Assembly: GCA_016648135.1 (NCBI GenBank)
Contig: JADDOH010002111.1
Span: 18,634-82,633 of the forward strand
DNA: 64,000 nt
Reading direction: 5' to 3'
DNA from: Agrypnia vestita
Lineage: Eukaryota; Arthropoda; Insecta; Trichoptera; Phryganeidae
Position numbers and translations under genes: made by a program
Shown: in pieces, positions 43,000 to 52,152 of the stretch
Position numbering within the stretch: position 1 is the first letter of the stretch
Layout of the letters: every line of letters starts with the position of its first letter
Notes under the pieces: model-generated
Seen by the model: the letters and a program-made list of their open reading frames with translations, nothing else
The model's database searches: none
What the model was told of the DNA's origin: nothing

Positions 43000-43250
43000 A
43001 GTTTGTATTGCGTCGCGGAATAGGTGAAATATTTTACGTGCGTTAGTAAGTTGTATGAAACACGCACTCCCGAGAGTGAAATACGTGACGTCTGGTCTGA
43101 CGGCGGCAGAGCGAATGGCGTCTCGTCCGGCGACTGCTTGTCTTCCGCTTCTGTGGGTAGGTCCTCGTTTTCTCGAGTCTTCTCCATCGCGCCACTCCTA
43201 CTGGCCCCGAGATGTCCCTAGTGCTTGGTTTTGCACGTAGGTCCGCCACA
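43000..43250. other. GC-richer non-coding island
   Basis: Open in five frames for 60-70 codons, with no conserved pattern. CGAGAGTGAAATACGTGACG. Ends at a TA microsatellite. Confidence 0.3.
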
Positions 43251-43254
43251 GATA

Positions 43255-43271
43255 TTATATATATATATATC

Positions 43272-43304
<33 letters not shown>

Positions 43305-43306
43305 CT
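43255..43306. repeat. (TA)n microsatellite
   Basis: About 50 bp of alternating TA with two single-base interruptions. Confidence 0.95.
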
Positions 43307-43604
43307 CTACAGCTGGTAATAATGCCTTTATGATAAAATAAATGGAATATAAAGCAAAACTCTTTATATTGGATACCTATACGATACTATTCCGAATTAT
43401 TTGACATATACACTAGAATACTCCTGAAAATTATTATTTTCAATATTTTGACTTCTTTAATAGACCAGCATTCATTTTTAACAATATTTTTATTTGTATA
43501 TTCTGAGCACAAAATAACTGTATTTTTTAACTTTCTTTTGTGAACCATGTAAATAGCTCTGCCTCTGTGAGACTCCTACAATTTATCTTAATTAATAAGT
43601 ATCC

Positions 43605-44030
43605 CTCTGTGGAACTAACTTACCATCACGCCATTTCCCCGTGGGGGTACTCAGAGAGGATAGAGCGCCACACTCTTCTGTCCTGACATACAAGCTCGCC
43701 GGTTGTTGAGGCTTCTAAAGGGACCATCCAGTATCTGGTTAATCTGGTCATTCCATGTCTTTCGTGGTCGCCCTCTCTTTCTGGCGCCATAATTATATCT
43801 TTTTTACCATTCTTTCCTCATCCATTCGCTCAACATGCCCAAACCATCTGAGCAACTTTTTTAATTCTATTAATTATGCTAAAATCAGCTTTACATTCAT
43901 TCCTAACATCTGCATTCTTTACTCTATCGTAAATTGATTTGCCACACATACGACTGAGGGATCTCATCTCCACTGCATTCAATCTACTTTCGTTCTTCTT
44001 CTGCCAGCTCCAGGATTCGTTCGCTCTGTG
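43605..44030 (-). pseudogene. Non-LTR endonuclease/RT C-terminal fragment
   Basis: On the minus strand, with frameshifts: AVEMRSLSRMCGKSIYDRV, NADVRNECKADF, MDEERMVKKIYNYGARKRGR, PRKTWNDQINQILDGPFRSL, NNRRACM. The GRPRKTWxDQI...RNRRACM order marks the tail of an endonuclease/RT polyprotein. Ends near GTTAGTTCCACAG at 43605. A sister copy is at 61318-61560. Multiple frame breaks. Confidence 0.8.
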
Positions 44031-44365
44031 GAAAAAATCTATAATATATTATTTATATCCTTATCCTGGAAGCCCGCCTTACTCCAGCATCCAGCATCGA
44101 TGCACACTGGAGAAAGATACTGGCCCCGCATAATTGACTTGCCATCGCTCGCTAAAGCCGATATTTTACCATATATTTCTTTTAATACTTTTAATACTTA
44201 TAATACTTCTCTTCTATTTATATGATTTTCCTATTTCTCTTTTGTTTTATATAATATTTTTATGTGTGTATTTTCTTTTATATGGAATGTGTGGGATTGC
44301 ACGAACCTCCCCACATTCTGGAATAAAGCTATATTTATTTATTTATATTTATTTATTTATTGAAT
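44031..44365. other. AT-rich with retroelement-like tail
   Basis: TGGAATAAAGCTATATTTAT followed by TTTATTTATT repeats at 44320-44360 looks like a polyadenylation signal and tail of a plus-strand retroelement, but no coding part can be read. Confidence 0.35.
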
Positions 44366-44369
44366 GAAT

Positions 44370-44660
44370 TGAAATTTTCCAAGTTCCGGACCCCTGGAGT
44401 GCCGTCCGCGCGAGCCCCTAATGATCGGCCGTCCCGCTCTGGCGGAGGAAATTATCCCTAGTCTCCGAGCTCGCCGCCGGGATTGAATTTGCCGCCGAAA
44501 ATTCCTCCGATAATAATGCCGCCCTGTCGCCGTTCGCTCTCGTGAATAGAATTTCTCGAATTATCGCTCCGACACAAATAACACGTCGTTAATTAATTAC
44601 ACGCGGAGCGGCGCGGACCTGCGTTAATTAAAACAATGTAATGGCGGTGCTAAATTTCAA
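44370..44660. other. GC-rich non-coding island
   Basis: GGCGGAGGAAATTATCCCTA, GCCGCCGAAAATTCCTCCG, CGTTAATTAATTACACGCGG. A strong regulatory-island candidate: single-copy, CG-rich, with TTAATTAATTA homeodomain-type sites and no open frame of note. Confidence 0.45.
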
Positions 44661-44809
44661 TTCGTTCAGGCCGAGTTTCATTGATGTTTCTCATCTGTTG
44701 TCGTGATTGAATGAGAAGAAATATAATACGCGCAAGAAACAACGACACTGCGGTCTGGATGAAAGGTTTCAGCCAACTGAACTGAGGATTTCAATCCCGA
44801 AGGATCCAG

Positions 44810-45960
44810 AAAACACGTAATCGTTTATAAACACAAAAATGACTTTCTTTAATCTTTCTTTCGTCCGCTAGGTGTCTCGCTAGGTGATAAAGGAGCCAAA
44901 ACCTTTACATATAGAAACAAAAGGTTTAAGGATGAATTTCCTCGAGAAACTAGAAATAAATAAATAAACAAATGATCCAAATATAAAACTTTTAAATAAT
45001 AATAACAAAAAATGATCTTCTCTCCACTTGTCAATATCTTTAAAAAACCCAAAATCAAGGACATAAATTAAAATAATATTATAAATAACACTTGCAGAAA
45101 ACGGGGTATTTTGATAACTAAGCAATGTCCGTGAAAAAACAAACATTAATATAGGTCTTCACCACAAATATCTAATTACTCTAAAGGGGAAGGGGTAACT
45201 TAAAATTTTATAAATAAGTCGTTTGTTTATACGTGGTATATCCACTGTTTGATAATGGCCTTGCAAGCCGAAACAGCTGTAACACTTAAAAATAGTTAAC
45301 ACGCAGAACTTAATAATAATATTTATTAAAATTTAATTTATTTTAAATTTCAGTAATAATAATATTCATTTAATTTAATTCATTTTGAATTTCATTAATA
45401 ATAATTATTAAAATTTAATTTATTTTAAATTTCGCTAAAAAAAAACAACTTTCTTTAATACCTAGGATAGTGAAGTCGAAATCAGTTAAGTGGGGCTTCT
45501 TTAACAAAAAAGGTTTTAATCGATACATGTTTAGGGAAGGTTAGTAGAAATAGCGCTTGGTTGTATTGTTGATGTTAATTTCTCCCAGAGTTAGTAAAAG
45601 TCTACAAGCAAGGAAGCAGAAATAGAGCAATGAAATGACTGACTGACTGATACAAAGTCCAGTGGTACCGTTTATATGGCCCAATGACTCTTTGTTCGTT
45701 CCCCTTCCAGCAGGGAAACCTTATCGCTGACCGATGGACTTTGAAGAACTTAGGTCAGCAAATCTGATAATGAAAACAATTGGACAGTGGAAAATGGGTA
45801 GTGCATTGTCTTCTGGTCAACGCTGCCATGTACGGTGGACGCAATTCGTGTACTGGTTAGACTGCTGACGCTATGCAGATACTACCCCCACATATGTATC
45901 TACCCTATTCAACAAGGATAACGTTATCATCGCGGTATTATCTCAACAATTAGGTATTGG
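44810..45960. other. Mostly unassigned
   Basis: 45250-45310 holds a hammerhead-like remnant (TGATAATGG...GAAACAGCTGTAAC). 45310-45440 is a roughly threefold AT repeat (AAATTTAATTTATTTTAAAT). 45640-45900 is mixed sequence I cannot assign. No gene. Confidence 0.4.
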
Positions 45961-45969
45961 GCGCTATTA

Positions 45970-46800
45970 TATAGAGTTTCCACAATATTTTACAGGTAGA
46001 TTCCTGACTAAATTATTAGAAAAAAATTTTGAGCAAAAATACTATCAATATTAAAAGTAAGCTACTTCAAAGTTGGCATGTTTTTCGATTACAGAAACTT
46101 ATGTCGAATATTATTTGATGTAGACGTTTTTGTTAAATTCAAATGTATTTTTAAAAATACTTTGAAAAATCACTAACCTTTGTCTGTTGAGATTTATATA
46201 AATAGTGTTTAGAATCAAGCTAGGGAGTCGTTTGTAGAAGTGCCTACTAACTATCTTCTCATTGAGTACTGACATTTCATTTCTTTTTATGTGCCAGATT
46301 TTGAGGTCTCTGTGTGAAGTGTTTGATGTGGTATATGAAGTGTTCTTGTGTCTATAACCAGGCATTATACTACTAGTACCTATCTTTACTTCTACTTGAA
46401 TGCTTATGTTATGCCTACTTTTATGATATTGCTCTCCGTTATATTATTATTAATATTCTTCTTATTTTTTCATAACGTGGTCAGAGGTGATTATTAATAA
46501 TTCTATATACACTATATTTGCTGCATGCTTATATCTTACATATTATTTACTTTATGTTATGCTTCATTAAAACTTGTGTTATTGCTTGACCATACCTTTA
46601 TTTTTATATAAGCCCTGAAGGACTTTAATAGAAAATAAATAAACAAAAGAAAATATAAATTAATTCGCTTGAATTGAAAGTCAAATAAAATGATTAAAAA
46701 AGCAGAAATTTGTTCCACAAATTTTCATAACGCCGAGAAGAGTAACGATTGTTTCCGAAACCGGTTTGTTCAATACATAATTTCAAATGGTTGTGTCAAT
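45970..46800. repeat. Family C copy split by an insertion
   Basis: The left part (TTTCCACAATATTTTACAGG, GTAGATTCCTGAC) runs to about 46108. The family resumes at about 46660 with TTCGCTTGAATTGAAAGTC and AAATAAAATGATTAAAAAA. The 550 bp between are foreign and include the fragment at 46111-46365. Confidence 0.55.
46111..46365 (-). pseudogene. Possible non-LTR C-terminal fragment
   Basis: A minus frame of 84 codons: RDLKIWHIKRNEMSVLNEKI, HFYKRLPSLI, IFQSIFKNTF. The spacing (basic patch, then FYKxLP, then FKxxL) resembles a retroelement C-terminus. The right end of the insertion (AAGCCCTGAAGGACTTTAAT then AATAAATAAAC) looks like a tail on the opposite strand, which does not agree, so two events may be mixed. 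Confidence 0.35.
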
Positions 46801-47153
46801 AAATTTGATTAAGTTTGTTTATATAGTTAATATTTAAAATTTATTATAACAACTCTTTCAATTTTTGAGTAATACTCGCACACAAACAATGAGAAATTTC
46901 GCAATACTTCAAATAATATATTTTCGCTTTCAATCTTTAATCAGCTGTATCAATATACAAAATGTGTTAAACTTCTTGTTGACATTATTTTTCCAGTTTT
47001 GTAGGCACGTTAAAAGTGAGCATATAAATTTAACGTAATAGTTTTTTTCGGTCATTGCGAATCAAAGTTTTCAATTACGCTATGATCTAAGCTTAAATAT
47101 AATACATACAAATAGTTTATTATATAGTTGTAACTTTAAAGAATTTTGAGCCA

Positions 47154-47239
47154 GAATTTTTTATATTTGATAGTTTTAATTGACTTGTGCTAAAGTGAAT
47201 TTTTTATATTTGATAGTTTTAATTGACTTGTGCTAAAGT
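47154..47239. repeat. Tandem duplication, 43 bp x 2
   Basis: The unit GAATTTTTTATATTTGATAG... ending GCTAAAGT is present twice without visible difference, so it is recent. Confidence 0.9.
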
Positions 47240-47339
47240 GAACGAATTTATAATATTCGGTTAAAGTTACTCAAAAGATAGTCCAAAATTTTACAGAATA
47301 GAAATTAGATTATTAATTAAAAAAAATACAAAACTTTGA

Positions 47340-47445
47340 TTTCGCTTTCCACCACAACTATCGATATTATGGTATTGATGTTGGAGCATTTTCGACTCAT
47401 AGATTAGGCAGGAATCAATATACCTATAAAGTATTTATTGTGGAT
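47340..47445 (-). repeat. Family C fragment (right half)
   Basis: GCAGGAATCAATATACCTATA then AAGTATTTATTGTGGATTAG. Ends just before the retroelement at 47440. Confidence 0.5.
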
Positions 47446-47770
47446 TAGATCTGTTACATGAGAGAGTTACGAATTACTATCCTTGGCTCTACCCAACCGA
47501 GTTTCTCCAGTGTATGCTTGGCTACAATAGTTTAGAGACTAGAAGGAATGTGTATTTGATTACGCCTTTTTATCGATAATACTGAAATTATGCGGAGCAC
47601 GGGTTTGTATGTTCCTGATAATTACCTCAGACATAGTCAACATAGATTGTTTCACATTCCAATACACAGGACCAACCCGACGATGGTTATGCCTGTTGGA
47701 AGAGCTACCTTTATGGTGAACAATATCGCTTTGGATATTGATCTGTTCCTTGTCTCTGAAGGGGTTTTCT
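47440..47770 (+). pseudogene. Jockey/CR1-like C-terminal fragment (copy A)
   Basis: Across frameshifts: YPWLYPTEFLQ, MLGYNSLETRRNVYLIT, then GLYVPDNYLRHSQHRLFHIP, HRTNPTMVMPVGRATFMVNN, IALDIDLF. It is the plus-strand counterpart of 59409-60110 (minus). The whole fragment except its first 45 bp lies within duplication A. Confidence 0.8.
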
Positions 47771-49210
47771 AAACCACAGAGGTCGTTAATAAAAATACAA
47801 ATCACATATGGAACAAGGCGTGAAAAATTAAGATATAAAGAGCTTGAAAAAATTTGACAGATGTGATAGACAATCATGGGTGAAATTGGTCATCGTTAAT
47901 TAAGCCAGCCGTAGGGTAGGTTATTAGCTCGAAAGGACTTCCGTATCTACTTTCCCACACAAAATGCTTCGTCTCTATGAGACATCTACAATATTTATCT
48001 TGATCATTTAAAAACGTTTTATTAAATAAGCCAAGCCGCGCACGGTCGCTGAGGCTTTCGCGGCGGTACCGGCAAAGCGTTTTCTTTGACCACTTCCCCA
48101 CAGTTTATTTAAAGTTTAAATTAGAATCTTGCTAAACAAGTTTAATGCTCGGAATTTACAGAGTCCGTTGCACACGACTCCGCTTGTTTTCTGGGGGTAG
48201 CCACCCCGCGGCCCGCTTACATTTCTTCACCCCCTCGTTTTTCGCGGTTGGCATTCATTTTTAATACAGTTCCTTCCCCCGCCGAGGGAAGTTTTCTCAG
48301 CCCGGGCTTAATGCGACGTCTCCGGCGCGGTCGGGAAGCAAATGGAGAGCCTTATACCGGTTAGGGGATGGTTTTGTCTTCGCGCTCGCTTCTGCAAGCT
48401 TGTCCAACTCACATTCGCGGGAAAAACCTTTCTAACCTCAGCTGACTGCGTGCTAGAGTACGCGTCTTCAATCTGGTGCCCTCATTGTTATTGTTTTTCT
48501 CATCTCATCCCATCTTCTTCCCCTTTTACTGGAAATATTTTGAAGTCAGTCGATCAAACTCGAAGCTTCGCGAAATGACATTCCCTATTTAAGGGGCGAC
48601 ATAACCGCTGCGCTGCATAGTTTATTGTGACAGATTATTGTGAGCTCTTGAATAAATAATCCAAATATTATTATTATCATTATATGTAATATTATATGCA
48701 AATAAGAGAATGTCGCGAAGTAGAACCATTATTGATATTTATCGAGAAATCATAGTTATGGTGGCTGGGACATATCTTGCGGATGCCGGCAGATAGACTA
48801 TCAAAGCGGATATTCCAGGCAAGACCAGAAGGCAGAAGACCAAGGGGTCGTCCTAGGAGGAGCTGGCGGAAACAGTTGGAGGACTGCTGCGAAGCGAGCT
48901 TGCAACTAAATTGGGCTGACGTGGAGAGCGCAGCCCAAGATAGGAAGAGTTGGAACTAGAGCTTCCAAATATTCGTGACTCCAACTATTCGAATATCGAA
49001 TAGTTAATGTTAATATATTAGAATATTCGATAAATAACTTCTTGTTTGTCGGCTTAAGTATTTATGAAAACTAAATACAAGTTGACAAAACAATGTAATA
49101 AAACTTGTTGTCATAAAGCCATAAAGATAAGCAGAAGATGTCCGACAAAGGCGTTTACATCTTTGATGTCCGAATTCGTATACCTGAGTGAATGAATGAA
49201 TGCTTGCATA
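47488..49210 (+). repeat. Segmental duplication, copy A
   Basis: Matches 52153-53928 in direct orientation along its whole length. In the best part (48100-48960 against 52818-53677) I count only about a dozen substitutions. It contains a retroelement C-terminus, a TTAAGCCAGC repeat, a GC-rich island (48160-48450), a second retroelement end (48765-48956) and the left half of a hAT MITE. Copy A lacks two short segments kept in B (around 47770 and 47895). Confidence 0.92.
48160..48450. other. GC-rich island inside the duplication
   Basis: TTTTCGCGGTTGGCATTCATTTTTAATAC-type text with CCCCGCCGAGGGAAG. Present again at 52880-53150. The 78-codon frame that starts in it (MESLIPVRGW..., 48342-48578, and 53060-53296) is open in both copies, but the duplication is too recent for this to mean selection. 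Confidence 0.4.
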
Positions 49211-49440
49211 CTGACTTCCAGGGTCCGTCAACCTTTGTTTCGTTTAGAAAAATATTAAAAATCTTATAATATTAATAAGAGCGAATACTTTACGAATACT
49301 TTTTAAAGTATTCGAATAACGAATACTTAAAAACAGGCGAATATATTCGAGTTTCGAATATTCGGATTGACGGCTCTAGTTGGAACCTCCTATGCGGTGC
49401 AGGGACCCCGACCCAATAGAGTTAGGGATAGAAGAAGAAG
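48765..49440 (+). pseudogene. Non-LTR C-terminus split by a hAT MITE
   Basis: RMPADRLSKRIFQARPEGRR, PRGRPRRSWRKQLEDCCEAS, LQLNWADVESAAQDRKSWN, then the MITE (48957-49378), then LLCGAGTPTQ and a GAAGAAGAAG tail. Removing the MITE and one copy of its target duplication rejoins the usual AQDRxxW...LLCGAGTPTQ end. 5'-truncated. Confidence 0.85.
48957..49378. mobile_element. hAT MITE in a retroelement
   Basis: Ends TAGAGCTTCCAAATATTCG and CGAATATTCGGATTGACGGCTCTA, flanked by identical gttggaac (48949-48956 and 49379-49386). Interior rich in GAATATTCG words in both orientations. 422 bp, no coding. Its left part is also in duplication copy B, so it predates the duplication. Confidence 0.92.
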
Positions 49441-49449
49441 AATCATTAT

Positions 49450-49760
49450 ATGTAACCGGTTAAAATAAAGGTTTAACCATCACTAATAAAAATATCCCTA
49501 AGCTCCGTCTTGAACTTGTATGAAAATCCCGCTACCCCTTATTAAAATGTCCTCGCTAAAGACACTCTTGATACGGCAGTATAAAAACAAATATTTCGCT
49601 AAGGGTCAAAGTTTAGAATTGTCCCGCGGAAAATTGTCCTTAAAGATGAAAAAGTTATCCCACAAATGTGATTGGTGGCCCGCCCGCGAATCGGGAGTTA
49701 TGATTGTGTTTTTATGTCCACGCTAATAGATCCAATTTAAAAAATGGCGGGGGATTTAAA
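49450..49760. other. GC-richer non-coding island
   Basis: AATGTGATTGGTGGCCCGCC (CCAAT-type), ACAAATATTTCG. Single-copy. Candidate regulatory element. Confidence 0.35.
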
Positions 49761-49954
49761 ATGAAATGTCTGCCGCTCTCATTCATAACTACCTTAGGTG
49801 TAGATATGACCCTTAAATGTAGTGAAAAATAAATTATTATTATATTACTGTAATAAAAATTATGTTATCGGCAAAATAATGAATGTATTTATTTGTTAAC
49901 AATGTATGCTTTGGCTTTTGGGCTTTTAGATAATGTGAAACATAAAGCTGTCAT

Positions 49955-50045
49955 TAGTCCTGACGATGGACCCTACAACGGAATACGAAACTTCGGCCAG
50001 AAATAATACCCCAGAAGACGCAAACCAGAAGGATAATGGTTTTTC
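49955..50045 (+). repeat. Hammerhead-like repeat copy
   Basis: CTGACGA (49960-49966), TGGACCCTACAACGGAATAC, GAAAC (49987-49991), then ACCCCAGAAGACGCAAACC. Same family as 557-790 and 57020-57180. Stem II is damaged. Confidence 0.55.
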
Positions 50046-50329
50046 GTTCGTTAATGGGAATGTGGACAGTAGGGGTGAGATTTTATATAATGTGATATTA
50101 TTCAATAGTGTATTCTTCGATTCAATTTTTTTTCGGTATTTTGGTCTGGTTTGGATACCGAGCGAAGAAGTTTTAATTAATTACCATCGAAAGTTTCAAT
50201 GATTTGATTAAAAAATACCAAGAAGTTATTATTATAAATTTAATTGATAACCAACTATGGGCCGATAGTAAAAAATAAGAATAAAAGCATATATTTTTAA
50301 TTTTTCCATCAACAAAACTACCCGTTTTC

Positions 50330-50640
50330 GCAATAATCTTGCCTTTTTATTTACTTTTGCTATGACTTCTGCCAGCTCCTACAGCTAATGTAATCTATTT
50401 GCATGAACGTCTGTCTGAATGAATGAGAGAGACACACGCGAACGGTATAAATTAAAAGGCGCCATATTGACGCGCTCTCTTACCACGCAGCTACCACGTC
50501 ACTAACAACTTACATCTATATCTGAATACCGTAATGCTGTCGCGTGAACTCCATTTGTACAAACCAATAAAATATCTTGAAGCGGAACATCGAGATTCTC
50601 TGGATTCCTGACTACCTACAAAGTTCTCCTCCTAAAGCTA
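50330..50640. other. Island with octamer motif
   Basis: TCTATTTGCATGAACG includes a perfect POU octamer ATTTGCAT (about 50396). Nearby AGAGAGACACACGCGAACGG and AAAAGGCGCCATATTGACG. Candidate regulatory element. Confidence 0.35.
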
Positions 50641-50884
50641 AGGACGAAAACATCACAGTTAATTAATTATATCTGATGACGAGACGGATGGACCATCTCG
50701 AATCTACAGAAGTGACAAAAAACTCAATCCGTGTTTAGTTGATATATACATGTAGTTAAGTGAAAAATTAAAATAACCATTTTGCACCACAAAGTGCCTG
50801 TAAAATCAATGAATGATTTAGTAAAGGATTAATTATGTATCTAATTTGAATTATTTTCAAGGAATTAACGTTCTCTATAATGGC

Positions 50885-50990
50885 AACAACAAACCTAAAA
50901 ATTTCGTTGTCTGTTCGTCCATCCGTCCATCTGTCCCTGTAATTTCATGTAACGTCCGTAATTTCATTCGAATTCAAGGCAACAAAAAAA
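50885..50990 (+). repeat. CTGTC repeat copy
   Basis: TTTCGTTGTCTGTTCGTCCA then TAATTTCATGTAACGTCCGT. The end with CTAGT is not preserved. Confidence 0.5.
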
Positions 50991-51230
50991 TTAAACGGCC
51001 AGAGATGTGGCTTGCAAACCAGAACCGGCAACTTTGCGCATGTTACTAAGGTCGCCTCTCTGTGGACCGCCACAAATATATTATAAATTGTAGTGTATTC
51101 CTACTTTGGGAATACGGGGATTGTTTTAGGAAGGAACAGGCGGTTACCGTTCTGCTTTATTGTATAAATGTTGCTATCGTGACCTTGTGCTATACGTAGA
51201 TGGAAAGAAAGAAAGCCTTTCTTTCACAGA

Positions 51231-51931
51231 TACTGATAAACATGCTCATTAGTGGCATGTGAGCATGCGCAGTACAGTACGCATCTGGGTACGCACATTG
51301 CTAGTAATGAGCATGCCGCTGGTTCATCTATCATCAAAAAATCAATCGCTGCGCTGGTTTATTTATGAGCATGCTCATTTGATTTGCGGGTGGAAAGGGT
51401 GTCTTTTGAGCATGTGTGAACAGGCTTGCTTATTACATTGCGATCTCCTCAGTCTTCGACAGATGAAACAAATATGGCGCGTTGGGGAGATGACAAAACA
51501 TTACTTTTCGTGACTTTTCGTTATTATAGAAATCACGAATGTCTGTGGAATACTCGGTCACCGCTACGTAAAAATAATATAGCAAGAAATAATGCTTATG
51601 AAACTTTATTAAAAGACATGAAAAATTCAAATCATACAATAAAAATTATATATAATATTATTATAACTAAAATTTAAAAAATGTGCGGATGGAAACTCGG
51701 GAACTATTTAGGTTTGCAAAGTTTCCATTTTGAACAAGAGCGTCTCTATTCTATGACAAGAGCATGCCATTAATAAGCATATATGTTTGATTGTTAGCTT
51801 TGAGTATGCTCATTCATGAACATGGTTAAAATAAGCATGGTAATAATGAGCAAGTGTGAACAATTGTTAGAGCATGCTAGTTTTGAGCATGTTCATAAGC
51901 TTGCTCAAAAATAAGCATGTGTATCAGTACC
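51231..51931 (+). mobile_element. Element 2 with MADF frame and GAGCATGC arrays
   Basis: Inverted ends TACTGATAAACATGCTCATTA and, from the right, TACTGATACACATGCTTATTT. About 13 copies or near-copies of GAGCATGC(TC) in both orientations fill the two subterminal zones (51240-51420 and 51755-51925). The middle holds the MADF frame. This is the design of a non-autonomous DNA transposon with many transposase-binding sites. No catalytic gene. Confidence 0.7.
51426..51677 (+). CDS. MADF-domain protein, short
   Basis: 83 codons from 51426, or 67 from a second ATG at 51474, which places MARWGDDKTLLFVTFRY at the N-terminus as MADF proteins usually start. Then RNHECLWNTRSPLRKNN, IARNNAYETLLKDM. The W..(E/D).T..(F/L)...YR.HECLW...SP.Y.N...R..AY..L pattern is an Adf1-type MADF domain of the kind encoded by PIF/Harbinger elements. 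The last third (IKIIYNIIITKI) is short of the expected VKxKIxxIRSTYxxE and may be decayed. Location inside element 2 suggests transposon cargo. It would bind DNA, perhaps the GAGCATGC arrays, but that is inference. Confidence 0.65.
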   Translation: MLITLRSPQSSTDETNMARWGDDKTLLFVTFRYYRNHECLWNTRSPLRKNNIARNNAYETLLKDMKNSNHTIKIIYNIIITKI

Positions 51932-51960
51932 TTTAAATGCCAACCCTTTTCCTCTCCTGG

Positions 51961-52093
51961 GTTATGGTGGCCAGCCTAAAAACACTATATGTATATAAAT
52001 ATATACTAGCAGGAAAGCAATCGGCTTCGCCGATTGCTTACTGCTAGGTATATATTTATATACATATAGTGTTTTTAGGCTGGCCACCATAAC
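51961..52093. repeat. 133-bp near-perfect palindrome
   Basis: GTTATGGTGGCCAGCC...GCAATCGGC, TTC, GCCGATTGC...GGCTGGCCACCATAAC. Only a few mismatches near the centre. The inner part (ACTAGCAGGAAAGCAATCGG on the plus strand) is the minus-strand look of a Helitron end, so this may be two such ends head to head. It lies directly left of duplication copy B. Confidence 0.9.
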
Positions 52094-52119
52094 CATAACA
52101 TTAGATTTGTTACACTCTG

Positions 52120-52152
52120 CATTTGATATCTCTACATTAGAGATATCAAATG
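52120..52152. repeat. Perfect 15-bp palindrome at duplication edge
   Basis: CATTTGATATCTCTA, CAT, TAGAGATATCAAATG. The duplication begins at the very next base. Confidence 0.9.

Noticed and set aside
43255..43306. TA-rich tract as an origin or regulatory site
   Set aside because: A plain microsatellite; no supporting context.
48342..48578. Frame with CVLEYASSIWCPHCY, resembling the LEYAS.(V/I)W.P motif of retroelement RT
   Set aside because: Only this short word fits; residues on both sides do not, and the rest is a GC island. Its presence in both duplicate copies is due to the recent duplication. Possibly chance.
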